A stretch of DNA of 5,845 nucleotides. It comes from Pseudomonadota bacterium (GTDB taxonomy: Bacteria > Myxococcota_A > Polyangia > Polyangiales > Polyangiaceae). Made by a program: the position numbers and the translations under genes. The notes below the pieces were generated by a model. It saw only the letters and a list, made by a program, of their open reading frames with translations. It searched no databases and was not told the origin of the DNA. The stretch lies in the NCBI GenBank assembly GCA_023411445.1, contig JAEYOT010000277.1:1-5845 (forward strand), written 5' to 3'. Positions 1-5,845 of this stretch are shown here, piece after piece (the first letter of the stretch is position 1; each line of letters opens with the position of its first letter).

Positions 1-371
1 GAGTCGTCGAGCGGGCCGCCCCAGATCGCGACGTCGAATCCGTCGCGCACGATGTCCAAGCGACGCTCCGAGGCGTGGAGCACGACCCTCACGTCCGGGT
101 ACTGGTGCAGGTAGCGCGCGATGACCGCGTCGAGCACGTGGGCTGCGAGCGCCGCTGCCGCGGTGACGCGCAGCACGCCGCGCGGGGCCGCCTTGGCAGA
201 GAGAACGACGGACTCAGCGTCTCTCGCCGCGGCGAGCGCGCGCGAGGCATGCTCGAAGTAGGCTCGGCCCTCGTCGGTCAGTCGCATCGAGCGCGTGGTG
301 CGGACGAGCAGCGGGACACCGAGCCGTGCCTCGAGATCTTGAACGCGCTTGCCGAGCGTGGCCTTGCGCCC
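1..371 (-). pseudogene. LysR-family transcriptional regulator, truncated at its N-terminus and cut by the window edge
   Basis: Read on the minus strand, one open frame runs from about 371 to base 1 without a stop. It holds the recognition helix and following part of a LysR winged helix (KATLGKRVQDLEARLG, then PLLVRTTRSMRLTDEG), the linker helix rich in Ala and Arg, and the start of the effector-binding domain (RYLHQYPDVRVVL). It ends at the window edge in the family's typical VRDGFDVAIWGGPLDD stretch. LysR proteins normally have about 28 more residues before KATL, forming the first two helices of the DNA-binding domain. Here the frame instead runs into the antisense of the neighbouring aldo/keto reductase. 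The only start nearby is a GTG at 381-383, which would not restore the missing helices. LysR regulators often control the divergent neighbour, so the reductase was probably its former target. That role is inferred. The family call is firm. The gene is probably non-functional as it stands, although the C-terminal part lies outside the window. Confidence 0.85.
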
Positions 372-1204
372 CTGGCGTGACACTCTTGGACACCGCCGAC
401 TTCTACGGCAACGGCGAGAGCGAGCAGCTCGTCGGGCGGGCGATCGAGGGACGGCGTGACCAGGTGGTCTTGTCGGTGAAGTTCGGCGTGCTGCGCGGAC
501 CGAACGGTCAAATGCTCGGGCTGGATGCTCGCCCGGCGGCGGTGAAGAACTTCGCCACCTATAGCCTCCAGCGCCTCGGCGTCGACGTGTATCGCCCCGC
601 GCGGCTCGACCCGAACGTGCCCATCGAGGAGACGGTGGGCGCGATCGCCGAGCTGATCCAGGCCGGCTACGTCAGGTACGTGGGGCTCTCGGAGGTGGGA
701 CCGGAGACGATTCGCAGGGCGCACGCGGTGCATCCCATCTCGGACGTGCAGATGGAGTACTCGCTCGCGACGCGTTCGCCGGAAGACAAGATCTTCCCGG
801 TGCTTCACGAGCTGGGCATCGGCGCGACGCTCTATGGCGTGCTCGCGCGGGGACTCTTGAGCGGTAGCACGCCGGCCGGTCGGGACGCCCGCGCTCATCT
901 ACCGCGCTTCTCCGGTGAAGCCGGCAAGGAGAACGCCGCGCTCGTGGAGAAGCTCCGCGCATTCGCTGCCCAGGTCGAACGCACGCCCGCGCAGGTCTGC
1001 CTCGCGTGGGTGCTCGCCCAGGAGCCGACGTTCGTGCCCATCGCCGGGGCGCGCACGCCGGAGCAACTCGCGCTGCTCGCTGCCGTCGAGCGCCCCCTCT
1101 CCGCCAGCGAGAAGGCAGAGCTCGAAGCCCTATTACCGAGAGGCGCGTTCCGAGGGAGCCGGTACCCGGAGTCGCAGATGACGACCCTCGACAGCGAGCG
1201 CTAG
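326..1204 (+). CDS. Aldo/keto reductase, N-terminally truncated
   Basis: The protein is an NAD(P)H-dependent oxidoreductase of the aldo/keto reductase family (TIM barrel, cytoplasmic). Family homology begins at base 374 (GVTLLDTADFYG) and runs to the end (YPESQMTTLDSER). Counting from the GTG at 326, the catalytic residues Asp22, Tyr27 and Lys52 (SVKFG) are present. The usual catalytic His, found in a YxxHRxDP context, is Ala92 in YRPARLDP, a variant I recall from one AKR subfamily. Further marks are the barrel segment YGVLARGLLSG (170-180) and the cofactor-binding PIAGARTPEQL (238-248). About 45 N-terminal residues that carry the first barrel strands are missing. Residues 1-16 of the open frame are merely antisense LysR sequence, so the GTG at 326 is an artefactual start, and another GTG lies at 377. 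No ribosome binding site was identified. The substrate cannot be told. The protein is probably inactive because the barrel is incomplete. Confidence 0.85.
   Translation: MPRDLERACRAWPCAPGVTLLDTADFYGNGESEQLVGRAIEGRRDQVVLSVKFGVLRGPNGQMLGLDARPAAVKNFATYSLQRLGVDVYRPARLDPNVPIEETVGAIAELIQAGYVRYVGLSEVGPETIRRAHAVHPISDVQMEYSLATRSPEDKIFPVLHELGIGATLYGVLARGLLSGSTPAGRDARAHLPRFSGEAGKENAALVEKLRAFAAQVERTPAQVCLAWVLAQEPTFVPIAGARTPEQLALLAAVERPLSASEKAELEALLPRGAFRGSRYPESQMTTLDSER
366..376. other. Junction between two truncated divergent genes
   Basis: LysR homology on the minus strand stops at about 366-371, and aldo/keto reductase homology on the plus strand starts at 374. In an intact divergent pair these points would be separated by about 85 bases of LysR code, an intergenic promoter region and about 135 bases of reductase code. 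All of this is missing. A single deletion, or an assembly mis-join, explains both truncations. No insertion sequence, direct repeat or att-like site is visible at the join. Confidence 0.65.
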
Positions 1205-1208
1205 TACG

Positions 1209-2879
1209 TCACGGCGGTGGTCCCCAGCACTGCGGGACCGCCGCGCAGCGGTAGGACGTGGTGCAGGGCTCGCGCTCCACGCCGGGTGGCGGTTGTGCGC
1301 CGCCGCAGCCGCCGCGGAAGTTGGTGCAGCAGAGCAGCCCTTGCTGGCAATTGCCGGGGCTGCCAGCGGCCAAGTCTGAGCCCGGGGTGCAGAGCTCACC
1401 CGGGCCCGGTCGCGACGCGGGCGCATCCTGCGCTCGTTCGGGCTGCGTGGCGGCAGCGCCGGAAGCGTCCTGCGTCGAGCGGGCAGGGGACGTGCTCGCG
1501 ACGCGCTCACCGATGCCCACGGCGGTGACGACGTACTGGGCGTGCTCTTGGCCGGGGACGAAGCGGAACGCGAACGTGGGGGGCAGGAGCGCTGGCGGGC
1601 CGTCCAAGTAGTCGAAGGCCAGGCGATCCGGGCCGTCGAGTCGCACCCGCACGCGCCCGAGCCAGCTTCTGCGGTCCACGTAGGTGCCGACGTACGCGCT
1701 GAGGGGGCGGCGACGTGAGGTCTCCGCCTCGGGCCGCCAGTCCTCCGGGAGCTCCAAGAGCGCGCTGAGGCCGCGCAGGACCACGGCCGCCGGTGTCGCT
1801 CCAGCGGCGTGTGCGGCGTTCAGCATCGCGGCGGCGCCGAACCGGTGTGCGGGAACCCACGCGATGAAGGCGCTGAAGTCAGGCGCTCCGCCGCTGTGGT
1901 GGTAGACCCACACGCTGCCGCGCTGGGTCATGCCCACCCCATAGCCGTAATAGTCGTTCGGGCGGACGCCCTGATCCACGTGGGGGGCCGTGAGCGCCGC
2001 CACGAGCGGCTGGCCGAGCGGATGCGTGGCTGGCTCGCTCATCGCTCGCGCCCAACGAGCGACGTCACGCACGCTCGCGTTCAGGCCTCCGGCTGGAGCC
2101 GCCAGCCCACACCTCTCCTGGATCCCAGCGTTCGGAGGATGGCCCTGAACTTGCACTGCGCCGAAATGGAACGTCGCGGTCGGCATGCCCATCGGCAGCA
2201 GCACCCGTTCGCGCACGACTTCCTCGAACGGCTTCGACGTGGCTCGTTGAATCACGAGCCCCACCAGAGCGTAACCCAGGTTCGAGTAAAGAAAGACCGC
2301 GCCCGGTGGCGCACCGAGATGCGCGCGGGTCGTGGCGTCGCTCAGCTTGCCACCGCCATCGCAGACCCGGCGGCGGGGATCGTCTACGAGCCCAGCCGTG
2401 TGCGTCATGAGCTGATGGAGCGTCACGCGCCCGAGCTCCTTGTCGTTGAGCTCTGGCAGGTAGCTGGCGATCGGTCGCTCGAGATCGAGGATGCCTTCTT
2501 GTGCGAGCGACACCGCCGTCGCTGCCGTGAACATCTTGGTGACGGAGAGGAGCGGAAACAGCGTGTCCGGCGTCGTCGGCGCGGCTTGCCCCGGCTCCGT
2601 TCTGGTGGTTTGGAGCAACGCTCCGTCGGCGCCCATGACGGCGAAGGCGTAGCTCCTGTCCTCGACTCGATCGTTTACCTTTGCGGCGAAGCACCGGAAG
2701 CGCTCTGCCGTCGTGCCGCGGCAGTCGATCCGAGACGGCGGCCGGCCCTCCGCCTCGAAAACCCCGAAGACATCGCCGCCCTGCCAGTGAAGATGCGCCT
2801 TCTGGGCGCAGCCAGCTGTGAGCAGCAGCAGCACGCAGCGCCAGCCTCCGAGACCCGCCATGCGAGCGACTCGTAGCAT
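1209..2879 (-). CDS. Serine hydrolase lipoprotein (beta-lactamase family) with cysteine-rich C-terminal tail
   Basis: The 556-residue protein belongs to the class C beta-lactamase/PBP-like family of serine hydrolases, which includes esterases, peptidases and beta-lactamases. A lipoprotein signal peptide ends in the lipobox LTAGC, with Cys24 as the lipid-attachment residue and Ala25 next, so it is probably an outer-membrane or periplasm-facing lipoprotein. The catalytic domain covers about residues 65-375: the nucleophile motif SVTK (Ser112, Lys115), YSN (Tyr198-Asn200) and HSGG (328-331, in place of KTG). A beta-rich module follows at about 390-455, then a Pro/Ala/Ser/Gln-rich linker (about 460-495). 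The last 60 residues contain eight cysteines (497, 511, 517, 518, 525, 539, 545, 551). The ATG at 2877-2879 has no evident Shine-Dalgarno sequence. A second in-frame ATG at 2859-2861 would still leave a signal peptide. The stop lies 4 bases from the convergent reductase stop. The substrate is unknown, and HSGG is more usual in esterase/peptidase-like members than in true beta-lactamases. Confidence 0.9.
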   Translation of the reverse strand: MLRVARMAGLGGWRCVLLLLTAGCAQKAHLHWQGGDVFGVFEAEGRPPSRIDCRGTTAERFRCFAAKVNDRVEDRSYAFAVMGADGALLQTTRTEPGQAAPTTPDTLFPLLSVTKMFTAATAVSLAQEGILDLERPIASYLPELNDKELGRVTLHQLMTHTAGLVDDPRRRVCDGGGKLSDATTRAHLGAPPGAVFLYSNLGYALVGLVIQRATSKPFEEVVRERVLLPMGMPTATFHFGAVQVQGHPPNAGIQERCGLAAPAGGLNASVRDVARWARAMSEPATHPLGQPLVAALTAPHVDQGVRPNDYYGYGVGMTQRGSVWVYHHSGGAPDFSAFIAWVPAHRFGAAAMLNAAHAAGATPAAVVLRGLSALLELPEDWRPEAETSRRRPLSAYVGTYVDRRSWLGRVRVRLDGPDRLAFDYLDGPPALLPPTFAFRFVPGQEHAQYVVTAVGIGERVASTSPARSTQDASGAAATQPERAQDAPASRPGPGELCTPGSDLAAGSPGNCQQGLLCCTNFRGGCGGAQPPPGVEREPCTTSYRCAAVPQCWGPPP

Positions 2880-3031
2880 TGGTTGGTCAGTGGGTCATCG
2901 CGGACGGAGTCGGGGGCACGCGGGCCGATTTGACGCATCGGACGGCGGGCCCGAACGGTCGTTCTGCGGGGCGGAGAGATGCGTCGCGGAGGGAACAAAT
3001 TGCCTTCACTGTTCGGTGGTTTGAATGCAGG
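2880..3031. promoter_or_regulatory. Divergent intergenic region, presumed promoters for the hydrolase and for the AbiEi-like gene/mrpA
   Basis: This 152-base stretch separates two divergent genes and must carry, or lie next to, their promoters. The best -35-like hexamer on the plus strand is TTGACG at 2930-2935, but there is no good -10 match 16-18 bases downstream. No sigma70 promoter can therefore be assigned with confidence. An upstream extension of the AbiEi frame runs through this region from 2879, but its translation (Arg/Gly-rich, no family likeness) looks like non-coding sequence. Confidence 0.35.
2932..2985. repeat. Interrupted inverted repeat, possible operator
   Basis: GACGCATC at 2932-2939 is repeated as its reverse complement GATGCGTC at 2978-2985, with 38 bases between. 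The repeat lies upstream of the AbiEi-like gene. Characterised AbiEi antitoxins repress their own operon by binding inverted repeats in the promoter, so this is a possible autoregulatory site. The arms are only 8 bases. A chance pair in 150 GC-rich bases is not unlikely, and GACGCATC also occurs inside the gene at about 3422. Confidence 0.25.
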
Positions 3032-3640
3032 ATGTCCCGCGTGCAGAGGGCGTTCGAACGTGAGGTCACGTTGTTCCGTCGACAAGGCGGTGGCCTGCGC
3101 ATGTCCGACGCGCTGCGGCTCGGCATCAACCGCAAGACGCTCTATACGATGCGTGACACCGGCGTGATCCAGCGCGTCACGCGCGGCCTCTACCGGCTCG
3201 CGTCGCTCAAGCCGCTGGCGCACCCGGATCTCGTCACCGTCGCGCTGCGGGTGCCGCAGGGCGTGCTCTGCCTATGCTCGGCGCTTTCGTTCCACAGGCT
3301 GACGACGCAGGTGCCGCCGGCCGTGGAGGTGGCGCTGGAGCGCGGCACGCGTAAGCCGCGCCTCGAGCCGCTGGCACATTTTTACTGGTTCTCCGGACCC
3401 GCGTTCTACGAGGGGATCGAGACGCATCGGCTCGATGGCGTGGCCGTGCGCGTCTACGGTCCGGAGAAGACGCTGGTCGACTGCTTCCGCTATCGCAATC
3501 AGCTTGGAATGGATGTCGTCCTCGAAGCGCTGCACCTCTGGCGCGAGTGCCGCCGCAAGAAGGTCGATGCCCTGTTGAAGTACGCCCACATGCGTCATGT
3601 CGAGCCCGCCCTGAGACTGTACTTGGAGGCGATGCCGTGA
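3032..3640 (+). CDS. AbiEi-family protein (type IV toxin-antitoxin antitoxin-like winged-helix regulator)
   Basis: The 202-residue protein matches the AbiEi antitoxin family, whose members are DNA-binding repressors of abiE-type operons that oppose the nucleotidyltransferase toxin AbiEii. The N-terminal winged-helix domain spans about 10-57: FRRQGGGLRMSDALRLGIN, TLYTMRDTGVIQRV and the wing RGLYRLA. The C-terminal domain (about 65-202) contains the family marks LCSALSFHRLT (81-91) and VYGPEKTLVDCFRYRNQLG (141-159). The length and C-terminus (LYLEAMP) look complete. The ATG at 3032 has no spaced ribosome binding site. A GTG at 3041, preceded by AGGA at 3029-3032 with 8 bases between, is a plausible alternative start that would lose three residues. 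The next gene is not the expected AbiEii toxin but mrpA, overlapping by 4 bases (GTGA). The protein may be an orphan antitoxin or a regulator of the antiporter operon. The family call is firm, the role is inferred. Confidence 0.85.
   Translation: MSRVQRAFEREVTLFRRQGGGLRMSDALRLGINRKTLYTMRDTGVIQRVTRGLYRLASLKPLAHPDLVTVALRVPQGVLCLCSALSFHRLTTQVPPAVEVALERGTRKPRLEPLAHFYWFSGPAFYEGIETHRLDGVAVRVYGPEKTLVDCFRYRNQLGMDVVLEALHLWRECRRKKVDALLKYAHMRHVEPALRLYLEAMP
3625..3629 (+). promoter_or_regulatory. Ribosome binding site of mrpA
   Basis: A GGAGG motif sits inside the last codons of the AbiEi-like gene, with 7 bases before the GTG at 3637-3639. It is the strongest Shine-Dalgarno match I noticed in the window and supports GTG as the mrpA start. 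Together with the GTGA stop/start overlap it implies translational coupling of the two genes. Confidence 0.8.
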
Positions 3641-5845
3641 TCGCGCTCATCCTGTGCTTGCCCTTTCTGGGCAGCCTGATCACCGCGCTCTTGCCGACGC
3701 GGGCCCGCACCATGCTCGCGGCGTTCGCAGCGCTGGTGGCGTTCATCGCGGCCATCTGCGTGATCACGCTGTTCCCGCAGGTGAGCGGCGGTGACTCCCT
3801 CAGCCAGACGATTCGCTGGATCCCTTCGCTGGGGCTCAACCTGGTGCTGCGGGTGGACGGGCTTGCGTGGATGTTCGCCGTCGTCGTGACGGTCGTCGGT
3901 GTCCTCGTCTGCTTGTACGCCCGGTACTACATGTCGCCGGACGATCCGGTCGCACGCTTCTTCTCGTTCTTCCTGGCGTTCATGGGCGCCATGTTGGGCG
4001 TGGTGTTCGCGGGCAACCTGGTGCAGCTCGTGGTGTTTTGGGAGCTCACCAGCATCTTCTCCTTCCTGCTCATCGGCTACTGGCACCACCGCAAGGACGC
4101 GCAGCGAGGAGCGATGATGGCCCTGACGGTGACGGGCGCGGGCGGCCTGGCGCTGCTCGCTGGCGTCGTCGTCCTGGGGCACATCGTCGGCAGCTACGAG
4201 CTGGATGCCGTCCTCGCGGCTGGCGAGCGGATTCAAAGTCACGCGCTCTATCCCGTTGCGCTCGTGCTGATCTTGCTCGGCGCGTTGACCAAGAGCGCGC
4301 AGTTTCCCTTCCACTTTTGGCTGCCGCGCGCGATGGCCGCGCCGACGCCGGTGTCGGCTTACCTGCACTCGGCCACCATGGTCAAAGCGGGCGTCTTCTT
4401 GCTCGCGCGGCTGTGGCCGGTGCTGTCGGGGTCCGAGCTGTGGTTCTGGCTGGTGAGCGGCGCGGGGCTCGCCACCCTGCTGCTCGGCTCCTACGTCGCG
4501 ATGTTTCAGCACGATCTGAAGCGCGTGCTGGCTTACTCGACCATCAGCCACCTCGGCCTGATCACGCTGCTGTTCGGGTTGAACAGCCCGCTGGCGGCCG
4601 TGGCCGGGGTGTTTCACATCATGAACCATGCGACGTTCAAGGCGTCGCTGTTCATGGCGGCTGGCGTGGTGGATCACGAGACGGGCACGCGTGACATTCG
4701 GCGCCTCAACGGCCTGATGCGCTTCATGCCGCGCACAGGCACACTGGCGCTCGTCGCTAGCGCGGCGATGGCGGGTGTGCCGCTGCTCAACGGCTTCCTG
4801 TCGAAGGAGATGTTCTTCGCCGAGACGGTGTTTCTGAACGCTCAGCCGTTCGTGCAGGTGGGCCTGCCCGTGCTGGCCACGATCGCGGCCATGTTCGCGG
4901 TCGTGTACTCGCTGCGCTTCGGCTACGACATCTTCTTCGGTCCGCCGTCGACGGATCTGCCGCGCGCGCCGGAGGAACCGCCGCGCTGGATGCGCGCGCC
5001 GATCGAGCTGCTCGTGATGGCCTGCGTCATCGTCGGCGTGGCGCCCGCGATGGCGATCGGTCCGTCGCTAGCGGCCGCGGCTCGGCCCGTGGTGGGCGGC
5101 ACGCTGCCGGAATACAGCTTGGCCATCTGGCACGGCTTCAACATGCCGCTGGTCATGAGCCTGGTGGCCATCGTGCTCGGCATCGTCGGCTACCTGTGGT
5201 TGCGCAAGCACCAGGAGCAGGGGCGGCTGCAAGACGCGCCCGTGGTGGAACGCTTCAACGGTAGGCGCCTGTTCGAAGGGGCCTTGGTCCTGCTCACGCA
5301 CGGCGCGCGACGAACCCTGCGCATCGTAGGTACGCGGCGGCTGCAGGCGCAGCTGTTCACGATCATCGCGTCCGCGCTCGTGCTCGCGCTGCTGGCCGCG
5401 CGCGACTTGCCGCTGGCGTGGGGTAGCCGCGAGCGTCTGCCCGCGTCGCCGCCGTTCGCGATCTTGTGGGTGATCGGGGGTGCGTGCGCGATCGGCGCGG
5501 CCCTGATGGCCAAGTTTCACCGCCTGGTCGCGATCACGCTGGTGGGTGGCGCAGGGCTCGTCACCTGCGTGACGTTCATGTGGTTCTCGGCGCCGGATCT
5601 GGCGCTCACCCAAATCGTCGTGGAGGTGGTCACGACCACGCTCTTCTTGCTCGGGTTGCGCTGGCTGCCGATGCGCAGAGAGGAGCTGCGCGATCGCACC
5701 ACGCTCAAAGATCGCGTCCGCCGCGCGCGCGACCTGCTGCTCGCAGTGGGCGCCGGCGGTGGCCTCACGGCCTTGTCGTACGCCATGTTGACGCGCCCGG
5801 CGCCGCTCAGCATTTCGCCCTTCTTCCTCAGCCGCGCGCTGCCGG
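3637..5845 (+). CDS. mrpA: Na+/H+ antiporter subunit A (MrpA/MnhA), 3' end beyond the window
   Basis: This is the large membrane subunit of the Mrp multisubunit cation/proton antiporter, related to complex I subunit NuoL, which exchanges cytoplasmic Na+ for H+ in pH and salt homeostasis. The frame is open from the GTG at 3637 to the window end (736 residues) and is almost wholly hydrophobic. The proton-channel domain (about 70-400) carries the conserved residues of the family: Glu136 in VVFWELTSIFSFLLIGYW, Lys219 in TKSAQFPFHFWLP, His244 and Lys250 in YLHSATMVKAG, and Lys335 in FHIMNHATFKASLF. NGFLSKEMFF follows. A second module (about 600-675) has the MrpA-specific signature APDLALTQIVVEVVTT (652-667, Glu663), which distinguishes MrpA from MrpD and NuoL. 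The sequence then enters the C-terminal region that in many Gram-negatives is followed by a fused MrpB part. Whether that fusion exists here cannot be seen. Further mrp genes are expected downstream. Confidence 0.93.
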   Translation, partial: MIALILCLPFLGSLITALLPTRARTMLAAFAALVAFIAAICVITLFPQVSGGDSLSQTIRWIPSLGLNLVLRVDGLAWMFAVVVTVVGVLVCLYARYYMSPDDPVARFFSFFLAFMGAMLGVVFAGNLVQLVVFWELTSIFSFLLIGYWHHRKDAQRGAMMALTVTGAGGLALLAGVVVLGHIVGSYELDAVLAAGERIQSHALYPVALVLILLGALTKSAQFPFHFWLPRAMAAPTPVSAYLHSATMVKAGVFLLARLWPVLSGSELWFWLVSGAGLATLLLGSYVAMFQHDLKRVLAYSTISHLGLITLLFGLNSPLAAVAGVFHIMNHATFKASLFMAAGVVDHETGTRDIRRLNGLMRFMPRTGTLALVASAAMAGVPLLNGFLSKEMFFAETVFLNAQPFVQVGLPVLATIAAMFAVVYSLRFGYDIFFGPPSTDLPRAPEEPPRWMRAPIELLVMACVIVGVAPAMAIGPSLAAAARPVVGGTLPEYSLAIWHGFNMPLVMSLVAIVLGIVGYLWLRKHQEQGRLQDAPVVERFNGRRLFEGALVLLTHGARRTLRIVGTRRLQAQLFTIIASALVLALLAARDLPLAWGSRERLPASPPFAILWVIGGACAIGAALMAKFHRLVAITLVGGAGLVTCVTFMWFSAPDLALTQIVVEVVTTTLFLLGLRWLPMRREELRDRTTLKDRVRRARDLLLAVGAGGGLTALSYAMLTRPAPLSISPFFLSRALP

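Noticed and set aside
278..898. A 206-residue open frame on the minus strand overlapping LysR and the reductase
   Set aside because: It is in a different frame from LysR and antisense to the reductase. The Arg/His-rich composition indicates a shadow frame.
2818..2834. Short AGC triplet repeat resembling a microsatellite
   Set aside because: On the minus strand it encodes the leucine run of the lipoprotein signal peptide, which explains it fully.
1809..2876. A 355-residue open frame on the plus strand
   Set aside because: It is wholly antisense to the serine hydrolase, whose active-site motifs and signal peptide are clear. The translation is Arg/His-rich without family marks.
2930..2958. Sigma70-like promoter with TTGACG as the -35 box
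   Set aside because: No acceptable -10 box is found at the expected spacing (GAACGG is a poor match), so it is not called as a promoter.
2879..3031. N-terminal extension of the AbiEi-like protein from an ATG at 2879
   Set aside because: The extra 51 residues have no family likeness, are Arg/Gly-rich, and would begin within the start codon of the divergent hydrolase. The family's usual N-terminus matches the start at 3032 or 3041.
3595..4677. A 360-residue open frame on the minus strand, rich in His, Arg and Gln
   Set aside because: It lies antisense to the well-supported mrpA and has a low-complexity His/Arg/Gln/Glu composition typical of antisense frames in GC-rich genes.
5068..5613. A 181-residue open frame on the minus strand
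   Set aside because: It is antisense to the mrpA frame, which is continuous and conserved through this stretch. The composition is rich in Arg, Gln and His.
3637..5845. Complex I subunit NuoL or antiporter subunit MrpD instead of MrpA
   Set aside because: The APDLALTQIVVEVVTT module at residues 652-667 and the length beyond 700 residues are typical of MrpA and absent from NuoL and MrpD.

Overview
This is a GC-rich window (roughly two thirds G+C by eye, with GC-ending codons throughout) from a bacterial chromosome. The myxobacteria or a related high-GC Gram-negative group fit best. The clues are a lipoprotein with a cysteine-rich tail of a style common in Myxococcota and a Gram-negative-type Mrp antiporter subunit. 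This placement is an inference from style, not from a marker gene. No tRNA, rRNA, CRISPR array, insertion sequence or integrase was seen.

Left part (1-1204): two head-to-head gene remnants. A LysR-type regulator is read leftward and an aldo/keto reductase is read rightward. Each lacks its N-terminus, and the two homologies meet within about ten bases near 366-376. The simplest reading is one deletion (or an assembly join) that removed the shared divergent promoter region and both gene starts. The reductase is intact from that point to its normal C-terminus.

Middle (1209-2879, minus strand): a 556-residue lipoprotein of the serine beta-lactamase/class C penicillin-binding-protein-like hydrolase family. 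It has all three active-site motifs and an added eight-cysteine C-terminal tail. It converges on the reductase with only 4 bases between the stop codons.

Right part (2880-5845): a 152-base divergent intergenic region, then an AbiEi-family winged-helix protein of the type IV toxin-antitoxin antitoxin family. Its stop codon overlaps, as GTGA, the start of a long open frame encoding MrpA/MnhA, the large subunit A of the multisubunit Na+/H+ antiporter. That frame runs off the window after 736 residues. The usual partner of AbiEi, the AbiEii nucleotidyltransferase toxin, is absent from the position where it would be expected. The AbiEi-like protein therefore looks translationally coupled to the antiporter, either as a recruited regulator or as an orphan antitoxin left at a rearrangement junction.

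The most notable points are the AbiEi-mrpA coupling, the double truncation at the LysR/reductase junction, and the hydrolase with a cysteine-rich tail. I found no convincing wholly new system.
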